64,000 bases of DNA from Ligustrum vulgare (Eukaryota > Streptophyta > Magnoliopsida > Lamiales > Oleaceae). Numbering within the stretch: position 1 is the stretch's first letter; each line of letters begins with the position of its first letter. This document shows positions 1-8,625 of the stretch, piece by piece. The DNA lies in assembly GCA_963555705.1 (NCBI GenBank), contig OY743190.1:16065491-16129490 (forward strand), in the 5' to 3' direction. The notes below the pieces were generated by a model. That model saw only the letters and a program-made list of their open reading frames with translations. It searched no databases and was not told the DNA's origin. The translations under genes were made by a program, and so were the position numbers.

Positions 1-105
1 CATGCATATGACGCTGTATCTCAAACACTGCTTTGTATTTTGCACGGTAATCCCAAAGAATTATGAAATCAAGGGTGAGAGATTAATCCGTATGCGGATG
101 TCAAT
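1..105 (+). repeat. Satellite monomer 0, 3' end only
   Basis: Final 105 bp of a monomer cut by the window start. It covers the RNBS-D region onward (uninterrupted CAAACAC state, 'atcaagg' Lys variant). Confidence 0.95.
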
Positions 106-1322
106 GTGCATAATTCTACCCGATGGTGGAAGCAAGGCACAGAACTGATAGCCACCAATAAACTAAATGTTCTGGATTCCTTCAATGCGCAGTGTTCTAA
201 ACAAGTCCTTCACTTTGTCGGCTGCATGTTTGAGTTGACAAAGCCAAATTCTAAATGCTTTATCGGTAAATTGTCGTTCTTCTGCATCTTGAATATGAGT
301 TTGGATCATTGGCTACAAACTTTGGAGCTCCTTGAACCTATCATGTAGCTCCCAACAAACTTTTGAAGACTTGCTTGACGACATCAAATATTTGCGTAAG
401 TAGGAAATGTATTATTCTACAAACTTCAGCAACCTAAGAATCCGTGATGAATTGACAAAGGCGGCAACAGAATAATTCAACTTACAGTTGGCAAAAAGAA
501 ATATTGGCGAAAACCAATTTGAAAAGCAAGAAATGAAACTACCTCTTGAAAACAACATCAGGAGTAGCCGACGGAGCAACCGCATCTGTTATATCAAATG
601 TTGGTACTTCAGGAATTGGGAAAACAGGTCTTTGCCAATTCATTAATAATGACGACAAGGAAATGGAACATTTCCAAAATTTAAGAATATGACTTTTTGT
701 ATCACGTGATTTCAATGTTAAAAGAACAATTAAAGCAGTAATTTAGTCATCAACAGAAATAAATGTTATTCAATGAACTTGAACATTCTGTACAATGATG
801 TGGAAATCATTAAAACAAAAGAAATGTCTTCTTGTACTCGGTGATGGTTTTGATGCACTATGGCCACTGTTCAAGTGTGGACTTGATGGAAGCAAGATAC
901 TTGTCAAAAAGTTCCAATGTCTCCGGGAAATTCTAATTCTGCACATTCCTTGAAGGATATGACAAATGATGACCGCTGGAAAATATTGGAAGGGCGCCTT
1001 TCTTTTGATCAAACAAAAGAAGAGTAATTTCCTAATTTTCAAGCAACTCTCGAACAACTAATGTGGAAATGTGAAGGTATTCCATTGGCTTCAAAATTCT
1101 CGGTGGTCACATGTGCTCCAAGACAAATGATAAAGAGTGGTTATACGTTCAGAATAGTAATCTTCGGAATTTGTAGGCTTATAAAAATAAAATTTTACCT
1201 GCCCTACTTGTAAGTTACATGCATATGACGCTGTATCTCAAACACTGCTTTGTATTTTGCACGGTAATCCCAAAGAATTATGAAATCAAGGGTGAGAGAT
1301 TAATCCGTATGCGGATGTCAAT
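106..1322 (+). repeat. Satellite monomer 1 (type A)
   Basis: 1,217 bp. Type A haplotype: TGG at 861-863 keeps the Trp downstream of kinase 2, 'ggcggca' lies in the linker, and TAG at 1174-1176 breaks the RNBS-D frame. Private T at 306 (ggatcatt). Unlike the other A copies it has the common 'cctatcatg' rather than 'tccgtgatg'. Confidence 0.97.
701..710. promoter_or_regulatory. G-box palindrome ATCACGTGAT, one per monomer
   Basis: A perfect 10-bp palindrome with the CACGTG core, the binding site of plant bHLH/bZIP factors, here shown for copy 1 (offset about +595 from the anchor). It recurs in all 52 monomers long enough to contain it; six (copies 15, 18, 21, 23, 25, 27) carry TACGTG instead. 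The site falls in former coding sequence (VSRD), so it may be coincidental; no binding evidence is available. Confidence 0.35.
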
Positions 1323-1355
1323 GTGCATAATTCTACCCGATGGTGGAAGCAAGGC

Positions 1356-1400
1356 ACAGAACTGATAGCCACCAATAAACTAAATGTTCTGGATTCCTTC
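1356..1400 (+). pseudogene. NB-ARC winged-helix tail remnant (reference copy)
   Basis: Translates as TELIATNKLNVLDSF. In CNL proteins the segment after RNBS-D reads approximately 'edIGneYfndLLsrSFFq', and ELI-N-K-LNVL-DSF follows that spacing. It lies in a different frame from the RNBS-D segment just upstream, so at least one frameshift separates them. This is the last recognisable NB-ARC sequence before the monomer junction; the MHD motif that should follow about 30 residues later is absent. The resemblance is from memory of the family and is moderate. Confidence 0.55.
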
Positions 1401-1430
1401 AATGCGCAGTGTTCTAAACAAGTCCTTCAC
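1401..1430 (+). other. Head-to-tail junction zone of the monomer
   Basis: Between the end of the winged-helix remnant (F at 1398-1400) and the first coiled-coil-like residues. The gene order jumps here from NB-ARC C-terminal to coiled-coil N-terminal sequence, so the original fusion of monomer end to monomer start must lie in or near this interval. Exact breakpoint not resolvable without the progenitor gene. Confidence 0.5.
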
Positions 1431-1707
1431 TTTGTCGGCTGCATGTTTGAGTTGACAAAGCCAAATTCTAAATGCTTTATCGGTAAATTGTCGTTCTTCT
1501 GCATCTTGAATATGAGTTTGGACCATTGGCTACAAACTTTGGAGCTCCTTGAACCTATCATGTAGCTCCCAACAAACTTTTGAAGACTTGCTTGACGACA
1601 TCAAATATTTGCGTAAGTAGGAAATGTATTATTCTACAAACTTCAGCAACCTAAGAATCCGTGATGAATTGACAAAGACAGCAACAGAATAATTCAACTT
1701 ACAGTTG
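1431..1707 (+). pseudogene. Coiled-coil (Rx-N-like) domain remnant (reference copy)
   Basis: Fragments appear in the order expected for the N-terminal coiled coil of a CNL: FELTK (1446-1460), a VVLL-LE stretch in another frame, HWLQTLELLE, then EDLLDDIKYLRK (1582-1617) ending at TAG 1618-1620, and finally IRDELTKAATE-stop-FNLQL (1657-1707), which matches the 'kIreeLdkIatErskFhL' linker before the P-loop. Two in-frame stops (1618 TAG, 1690 TAA) and at least one frame change make it non-coding. The EDLLDDI and IRDEL/FNLQL blocks are convincing; the upstream blocks are weaker. The first ~30 residues of a normal coiled-coil domain are not seen. Confidence 0.6.
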
Positions 1708-1771
1708 GCAAAAAGAAATATTGGCGAAAACAAATTTGAAAAGCAGGAAATGAAACTACCTATTGAAAACA

Positions 1772-1843
1772 ACATCAGGAGTAGCCGACGGAGCAACCGC
1801 ATCTGTTATATCAAATGTTGGTACTTCAGGAATTGGGAAAACA
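1772..1843 (+). pseudogene. NB-ARC start and P-loop (Walker A) remnant (reference copy)
   Basis: Frame from 1772 reads TSGVADGATASVISNV followed by GTSGIGKT at 1820-1843. The Walker A signature GxxxxGKT is complete, including the phosphate-binding Lys (1838-1840) and Thr; the usual CNL form is GMGGIGKTT, so two Gly/Met positions and the second Thr have changed. In intact proteins this loop binds ATP/ADP in the NB-ARC switch. It is present in all 53 copies seen. Confidence 0.85.
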
Positions 1844-1888
1844 GGTCTTTGCCAATTCATCAATAATGACGACAGGGAAATGGAACAT

Positions 1889-1960
1889 TTCCAAAATTTA
1901 AGAATATGACTTTTTGTATCACGTGATTTCAATGTTAAAAGAACAATTAAAGCAGTAATT
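1889..1960 (+). pseudogene. NB-ARC RNBS-A (non-TIR) remnant (reference copy)
   Basis: In the P-loop frame: HFQNLRI-stop-LFVSRDFNVKRTIKAVI-stop. The CNL pattern is 'F..riWvcVS..Fdvkr..kaIi'. The invariant Trp codon is TGA at 1907-1909 (TGG to TGA) and a TAG follows at 1961-1963. Both stops are in every copy examined, so they predate the amplification. Further TGA codons follow at 1991 and 1997. Confidence 0.85.
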
Positions 1961-2038
1961 TAGTCATCAACAGAAATAAATGTTATTCAATGAACTTGAA
2001 CATTCTCTACAATGATGTGAAAATCATTAAAACAAAAG

Positions 2039-2074
2039 AAATGTCTTCTTGTACTCGGTGATGGTTTTGATGCA
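2039..2074 (+). pseudogene. NB-ARC kinase 2 (Walker B) remnant (reference copy)
   Basis: Reads KCLLVLGDGFDA in the same frame as the P-loop, against family LLVLDDVWD. The first catalytic Asp is Gly, while the second Asp is kept, and 'VW' is 'GF'. Loss of the acidic pair would abolish nucleotide hydrolysis even if translated. Copies with the gtgaaatc deletion or the acagg insertion put this motif out of frame with the P-loop. Confidence 0.8.
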
Positions 2075-2122
2075 CTAAGGCCACTGTTCAAGTGTGGACT
2101 TGATGGAAGCAAGATACTTGTC
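2075..2122 (+). pseudogene. NB-ARC post-kinase-2 and RNBS-B remnant (reference copy)
   Basis: LRPLFKCGLDGSKILV, matching the CNL pattern 'W.pLf.cL..G..GSkIlVTTR'. GSKILV is at 2105-2122; the following TTR has decayed to KKF or KKL. In this copy the Trp is Arg (AGG at 2078); type A copies 1, 3 and 5 retain TGG, so they keep the older state at this position. Confidence 0.85.
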
Positions 2123-2175
2123 AAAAAGTTGCAATGGCTCCAGGCAATTCTAATTCTGCACATTCCTTGAAGGAT

Positions 2176-2327
2176 ATGACAAATGATGACCGCTGGAAAA
2201 TATTGGAAGGGCGCCTTTCTTTTGATCAAACAAAAGAAGAGTAATTTCCTAATTTTCAAGCAACTGTCGAACAACTAATGTGGAAATGTGAAGGTATTCC
2301 TTTGGCTTCAAAATTCTCGGTGGTCAC
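2176..2327 (+). pseudogene. NB-ARC RNBS-C and GLPLA remnant (reference copy)
   Basis: A new frame begins MTNDDRW (family 'DDCW.Lf..aF'), runs through LSFDQTKEE to TAA at 2242-2244, then gives FPNFQATVEQLMW and KCEGIPLAS at 2284-2310. GIPLA is the GLPLA motif of the ARC1 subdomain. A 1-nt frame change just after GIPLA moves the reading frame to LGGHMCSK, the expected continuation. Copies 14, 17, 22, 24 and 26 read DCW rather than DRW, the family-consensus residue. Confidence 0.8.
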
Positions 2328-2582
2328 ATGTGCTCCAAGACAGATGATAAAGAGTGGTTATACGTTCAGAATAGTAATCTTCGGAATTTGGAGGCTTATA
2401 AAAATAAAATTTTACCTGCCCTACTTGTAAGTTACATGCATATGACGCTGTATCTCAAACACTGCTTTGTATTTTGCACGGTAATCCCAAAGAATTATGA
2501 AATCAAGGGTGAGAGATTAATCCGTATGCGGATGTCAATGTGCATAATTCTACCCGATGGTGGAAGCAAGGCACAGAACTGA
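2328..2582 (+). pseudogene. NB-ARC ARC2 / RNBS-D remnant, longest open sense segment
   Basis: An open stretch of 84 codons from an internal ATG. It gives SKTDDKEWLYVQNSNLRNLE, KILPALLVSYMHMTLYLK and CFVFCTVIPKNYEI (residues 46-59, nt 2463-2504), then GERLIRMRM and ILPDGGSK. It aligns end to end with CNL ARC2 ('SK..EkeW..v.nSelWnLe...ilPaLrLSYd.lP.hLKqCFafCsiFPkdYei..e.LI.lWmA.GfI'). The CFxFCxxxPKxYE form is the non-TIR RNBS-D, which fixes the class as CNL. The Met is an interior residue of the ancestral gene, not a real start. The WMA tryptophan is Arg. Open in most copies but stopped by TAG in type A copies 1, 3 and 5. Confidence 0.88.
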
Positions 2583-3756
2583 TAGCCACCAATAAACTAA
2601 ATGTTCTGGATTCCTTCAATGCGCAGTGTTCTAAACAAGTCCTTCACTTTGTCGGCTGCATGTTTGAGTTGACAAAGCCAAATTCTAAATGCTTTATCGG
2701 TAAATTGTCGTTCTTCTGCATCTTGAATATGAGTTTGGACCATTGCCTACAAACTTTGGAGCTCCTTGAATCCGTGATGTAGCTCCCAACAAACTTTTGA
2801 AGACTTGCTTGACGACATCAAATATTTGCGTAAGTAGGAAATGTATTATTCTACAAACTTCAGCAACCTAAGAATCCGTGATGAATTGACAAAGGCGGCA
2901 ACAGAATAATTCAACTTACAGTTGGCAAAAAGAAATATTGGCGAAAACCAATTTGAAAAGCAAGAAATGAAACTACCTCTTGAAAACAACATCAGGAGTA
3001 GCCGACGGAGCAACCGCATCTGTTATATCAAATGTTGGTACTTCAGGAATTGGGAAAACAGGTCTTTGCCAATTCATTAATAATGACGACAAGGAAATGG
3101 AACATTTCCAAAATTTAAGAATATGACTTTTTGTATCACGTGATTTCAATGTTAAAAGAACAATTAAAGCAGTAATTTAGTCATCAACAGAAATAAATGT
3201 TATTCAATGAACTTGAACATTCTGTACAATGATGTGGAAATCATTAAAACAAAAGAAATGTCTTCTTGTACTCGGTGATGGTTTTGATGCACTATGGCCA
3301 CTGTTCAAGTGTGGACTTGATGGAAGCAAGATACTTGTCAAAAAGTTCCAATGTCTCCGGGAAATTCTAATTCTGCACATTCCTTGAAGGATATGACAAA
3401 TGATGACCGCTGGAAAATATTGGAAGGGCGCCTTTCTTTTGATCAAACAAAAGAAGAGTAATTTCCTAATTTTCAAGCAACTCTCGAACAACTAATGTGG
3501 AAATGTGAAGGTATTCCATTGGCTTCAAAATTCTCGGTGGTCACATGTGCTCCAAGACAAATGATAAAGAGTGGTTATACGTTCAGAATAGTAATCTTCG
3601 GAATTTGTAGGCTTATAAAAATAAAATTTTACCTGCCCTACTTGTAAGTTACATGCATATGACGCTGTATCTCAAACACTGCTTTGTATTTTGCACGGTA
3701 ATCCCAAAGAATTATGAAATCAAGGGTGAGAGATTAATCCGTATGCGGATGTCAAT
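2540..3756 (+). repeat. Satellite monomer 3 (type A)
   Basis: 1,217 bp. Type A with DHC in place of DHW and the clustered change to 'gaatccgtgatg' at 2768-2779. TAG stops the RNBS-D frame, as in copies 1 and 5. Confidence 0.97.
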
Positions 3757-4973
3757 GTGCATAATTCTACCCGATGGTGGAAGCAAGGCACAGAACTGAT
3801 AGCCACCAATAAACTAAATGTTCTGGATTCCTTCAATGCGCAGTGTTCTAAACAAGTCCTTCACTTTGTCGGCTGCATGTTTGAGTTGACAAAGCCAAAT
3901 TCTAAATGCTTTATCGGTAAATTGTCGTTCTTCTGCATCTTGAATATGAGTTTGGACCATTGGCTACAAACTTTGGAGCTCCTTGAACCTATCATGTAGC
4001 TCCCAACAAACTTTTGAAGACTTGCTTGACGACATCAAATATTTGCGTAAGTAGGAAATGTATTATTCTACAAACTTCAGCAACCTAAGAATCCGTGATG
4101 AATTGACAAAGGCAGCAACAGAATAATTCAACTTACAGTTGGCAAAAAGAAATATTGGCGAAAACTAATTTGAAAGGCAGGAAATGAAACTACCTATTGA
4201 AAACAACATCAGGAGTAGCCGACGGAGCAACCGCATCTGTTATATCAAATGTTGGTACTTCAGGAATTGGGAAAACAGGTCTTTGCCAATTCATCAATAA
4301 TGACGACAGGGAAATGGAACATTTCCAAAATTTAAGAATATGACTTTTTGTATCACGTGATTTCAATGTTAAAAGAACAATTAAAGCAGTAATTTAGTCA
4401 TCAACAGAAATAAATGTTATTCAATGAACTTGAACATTCTCTACAATGATGTGGAAATCATTAAAACAAAAGAAATGTCTTCTTGTACTCGGTGATGGTT
4501 TTGATGCACTAAGGCCACTGTTCAAGTGTGGACTTGATGGAAGCAAGATACTTGTCAAAAAGTTGCAATGGCTCCAGGCAATTCTAATTCTGCACATTCC
4601 TTGAAGGATATGACAAATGATGACCGCTGGAAAATATTGGAAGGGCGCCTTTCTTTTGATCAAACAAAAGAAGAGTAATTTCCTAATTTTCAAGCAACTG
4701 TCGAACAACTAATGTGGAAATGTGAAGGTATTCCTTTGGCTTCAAAATTCTCGGTGGTCACATGTGCTCCAAGACAGATGATAAAGAGTGGTTATACGTT
4801 CAGAATAGTAATCTTCGGAATTTGGAGGCTTATAAAAATAAAATTTTACCTGCCCTACTTGTAAGTTACATGCATATGACGCTGTATCTCAAACACTGCT
4901 TTGTATTTTGCACGGTAATCCCAAAGAATTATGAAATCAAGGGTGAGAGATTAATCCGTATGCGGATGTCAAT
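3757..4973 (+). repeat. Satellite monomer 4 (type B)
   Basis: 1,217 bp. Type B ('tattgaa', 'gacaggg', 'ctctac'). Private 'aaactaa' and 'aaaggcagg' in the linker. Confidence 0.97.
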
Positions 4974-6190
4974 GTGCATAATTCTACCCGATGGTGGAAG
5001 CAAGGCACAGAACTGATAGCCACCAATAAACTAAATGTTCTGGATTCCTTCAATGCGCAGTGTTCTAAACAAGTCCTTCACTTTGTCGGCTGCATGTTTG
5101 AGTTGACAAAGCCAAATTCTAAATGCTTTATCGGTAAATTGTCGTTCTTCTGCATCTTGAATATGAGTTTGGACCATTGCCTACAAACTTTGGAGCTCCT
5201 TGAATCCGTGATGTAGCTCCCAACAAACTTTTGAAGACTTGCTTGACGACATCAAATATTTGCGTAAGTAGGAAATGTATTATTCTACAAACTTCAGCAA
5301 CCTAAGAATCCGTGATGAATTGACAAAGGCGGCAACAGAATAATTCAACTTACAGTTGGCAAAAAGAAATATTGGCGAAAACCAATTTGAAAAGCAAGAA
5401 ATGAAACTACCTCTTGAAAACAACATCAGGAGTAGCCGACGGAGCAACCGCATCTGTTATATCAAATGTTGGTACTTCAGGAATTGGGAAAACAGGTCTT
5501 TGCCAATTCATTAATAATGACGACAAGGAAATGGAACATTTCCAAAATTTAAGAATATGACTTTTTGTATCACGTGATTTCAATGTTAAAAGAACAATTA
5601 AAGCAGTAATTTAGTCATCAACAGAAATAAATGTTATTCAATGAACTTGAACATTCTGTACAATGATGTGGAAATCATTAAAACAAAAGAAATGTCTTCT
5701 TGTACTCGGTGATGGTTTTGATGCACTATGGCCACTGTTCAAGTGTGGACTTGATGGAAGCAAGATACTTGTCAAAAAGTTCCAATGTCTCCGGGAAATT
5801 CTAATTCTGCACATTCCTTGAAGGATATGACAAATGATGACCGCTGGAAAATATTGGAAGGGCGCCTTTCTTTTGATCAAACAAAAGAAGAGTAATTTCC
5901 TAATTTTCAAGCTACTGTCGAACAACTAATGTGGAAATGTGAAGGTATTCCATTGGCTTCAAAATTCTCGGTGGTCACATGTGCTCCAAGACAAATGATA
6001 AAGAGTGGTTATACGTTCAGAATAGTAATCTTCGGAATTTGTAGGCTTATAAAAATAAAATTTTACCTGCCCTACTTGTAAGTTACATGCATATGACGCT
6101 GTATCTCAAACACTGCTTTGTATTTTGCACGGTAATCCCAAAGAATTATGAAATCAAGGGTGAGAGATTAATCCGTATGCGGATGTCAAT
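4974..6190 (+). repeat. Satellite monomer 5 (type A)
   Basis: 1,217 bp. Type A like copy 3, including 'gaatccgtgatg' at 5202-5213, but with 'gctactgtc' in place of 'gcaactctc'. That state becomes standard in the right half of the array. Confidence 0.97.
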
Positions 6191-7407
6191 GTGCATAATT
6201 CTACCCGATGGTGGAAGCAAGGCACAGAACTGATAGCCACCAATAAACTAAATGTTCTGGATTCCTTCAATGCGCAGTGTTCTAAACAAGTCCTTCACTT
6301 TGTCGGCTGCATGTTTGAGTTGACAAAGCCAAATTCTAAATGCTTTATCGGTAAATTGTCGTTCTTCTGCATCTTGAATATGAGTTTGGACCATTGGCTA
6401 CAAACTTTGGAGCTCCTTGAACCTATCATGTAGCTCCCAACAAACTTTTGAAGACTTGCTTGACGACATCAAATATTTGCGTAAGTAGGAAATGTATTAT
6501 TCTACAAACTTCAGCAACCTAAGAATCCGTGATGAATTGACAAAGGCAGCAACAGAATAATTCAACTTACAGTTGGCAAAAAGAAATATTGGCGAAAACA
6601 AATTTGAAAAGCAGGAAATGAAACTACCTATTGAAAACAACATCAGGAGTAGCCGACGGAGCAACCGCATCTGTTATATCAAATGTTGGTACTTCAGGAA
6701 TTGGGAAAACAGGTCTTTGCCAATTCATCAATAATGACGACAGGGAAATGGAACATTTCCAAAATTTAAGAATATGACTTTTTGTATCACGTGATTTCAA
6801 TGTTAAAAGAACAATTAAAGCAGTAATTTAGTCATCAACAGAAATAAATGTTATTCAATGAACTTGAACATTCTCTACAATGATGTGGAAATCATTAAAA
6901 CAAAAGAAATGTCTTCTTGTACTCGGTGATGGTTTTGATGCACTAAGGCCACTGTTCAAGTGTGGACTTGATGGAAGCAAGATACTTGTCAAAAAGTTGC
7001 AATGGCTCCAGGCAATTCTAATTCTGCACATTCCTTGAAGGATATGACAAATGATGACCGCTGGAAAATATTGGAAGGGCGCCTTTCTTTTGATCAAACA
7101 AAAGAAGAGTAATTTCCTAATTTTCAAGCAACTGTCGAACAACTAATGTGGAAATGTGAAGGTATTCCTTTGGCTTCAAAATTCTCGGTGGTCACATGTG
7201 CTCCAAGACAGATGATAAAGAGTGGTTATACGTTCAGAATAGTAATCTTCGGAATTTGGAGGCTTATAAAAATAAAATTTTACCTGCCCTACTTGTAAGT
7301 TACATGCATATGACGCTGTATCTCAAACACTGCTTTGTATTTTGCACGGTAATCCCAAAGAATTATGAAATCAAGGGTGAGAGATTAATCCGTATGCGGA
7401 TGTCAAT
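6191..7407 (+). repeat. Satellite monomer 6 (type B)
   Basis: 1,217 bp. Type B, closest to copy 2 ('aaacaaa', 'tattgaa', 'gacaggg'). Confidence 0.97.
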
Positions 7408-8625
7408 GTGCATAATTCTACCCGATGGTGGAAGCAAGGCACAGAACTGATAGCCACCAATAAACTAAATGTTCTGGATTCCTTCAATGCGCAGTGTTCT
7501 AAACAAGTCCTTCACTTTGTCGGCTGCATGTTTGAGTTGACAAAGCCAAATTCTAAATGCTTTATCGGTAAATTGTCGTTCTTCTGCATCTTGAATATGA
7601 GTTTGGACCATTGCCTACAAACTTTGGAGCTCCTTGAACCTATCATGTAGCTCCCAACAAACTTTTGAAGACTTGCTTGACGACATCAAATATTTGCGTA
7701 AGTAGGAAATGTATTATTCTACAAACTTCAGCAACCTAAGAATCCGTGATGAATTGACAAAGGCAGCAACAGAATAATTCAACTTACAGTTGGCAAAAAG
7801 AAATATTGGCGAAAACCAATTTGAAAAGCAGGAAATGAAACTACCTCTTGAAAACAACATCAGGAGTAGCCGACGGAGCAACCGCATCTGTTATATCAAA
7901 TGTTGGTACTTCAGGAATTGGGAAAACAGGTCTTTGCCAATTCATCAATAATGACGACAAGGAAATGGAACATTTCCAAAATTTAAGAATATGACTTTTT
8001 GTATCACGTGATTTCAATGTTAAAAGAACAATTAAAGCAGTAATTTAGTCTTCAACAGGAAATAAATGTTATTCAATGAACTTGAACATTCTCTACAATG
8101 ATGTGGAAATCATTAAAACAAAAGAAATGTCTTCTTGTACTCGGTGATGGTTTTGATGCACTAAGGCCACTGTTCAAGTGTGGACTTGATGGAAGCAAGA
8201 TACTTGTCAAAAAGTTGCAATGGCTCCAGGCAATTCTAATTCTGCACATTCCTTGAAGGATATGACAAATGATGACCGCTGGAAAATATTGGAAGGGCGC
8301 CTTTCTTTTGATCAAACAAAAAAAGAGTAATTTCCTAATTTTCAAGCAACTGTCGAACAACTAATGTGGAAATGTGAAGGTATTCCTTTGGCTTCAAAAT
8401 TATCGGTGGTCACATGTGCTCCAAGACAGATGATAAAGAGTGGTTATACGTTCAGAATAGTAATCTTCGAAATTTGGAGGCTTATAAAAATAAAATTTTA
8501 CCTGCCCTACTTGTAAGTTACATGCATATGACGCTGTATCTCAAACACTGCTTTGTATTTTGCACGGTAATCCCAAAGAATTATGAAATCAAGGGTGAGA
8601 GATTAATCCGTATGCGGATGTCAAT
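7408..8625 (+). repeat. Satellite monomer 7 (transitional)
   Basis: 1,218 bp. Starts with the type A 'DHC' state but has the common 'cctatcatg', then type B right half. First copy with 'cttcaacagg' (+1 bp). Private changes: 'acaaaaaaagag', 'aaattatcgg', 'cttcgaaat'. Confidence 0.97.

Larger units (their letters stand above)
1323..2539 (+). repeat. Satellite monomer 2 (type B; used as reference)
   Basis: 1,217 bp. Type B: 'ctaagg' (Arg in place of the Trp), 'tattgaa', 'gacaggg', 'ctctac', and an open RNBS-D frame. Private 'aaagacagc' and 'gtgaaaatc'. The domain entries in this annotation are placed on this copy; add the anchor difference to transfer them to any other. Confidence 0.97.
106..7407 (+). 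repeat. Higher-order repeat: A-B dimer, three rounds (copies 1-6)
   Basis: Copies 1, 3 and 5 (A) and 2, 4 and 6 (B) alternate with a 2,434-bp period. A and B differ at about 20 positions by eye, including the Trp/Arg site after kinase 2, the TAG in the RNBS-D segment, and a run of changes around 'ttccaatgtctccgggaaa' versus 'ttgcaatggctccaggcaa'. Copies of one type resemble each other more than their neighbours. Confidence 0.9.

Noticed and set aside
1323..1565. An 80-codon open frame on the + strand at the same place in every monomer
   Set aside because: It starts at GTG inside 'atgtgcat' and runs across the monomer junction, combining the winged-helix tail and coiled-coil remnant. Its conservation is simply that of the satellite.
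1609..1620. Splice donor-like GTAAGT motifs ('gcgtaagtag' and 'cttgtaagtt') in each monomer
   Set aside because: Both fall within continuous family-matching codons, and no paired acceptor with a sensible exon was found.
1987..2274. A 95-96-codon open frame on the minus strand in most copies
   Set aside because: It begins at TTG, not ATG, lies antisense to the NB-ARC remnant, shows no family I recognise, and is destroyed in copies 15, 19, 30 and 35 by the extra G and altered in others by the gtgaaatc deletion. It is a by-product of the sense sequence.
2328..2582. The 84-codon RNBS-D segment as a functional small gene
   Set aside because: Its ATG is an internal Met of the ancestral CNL, it lacks the rest of NB-ARC, and the type A copies carry a TAG within it. 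Annotated as pseudogene instead.
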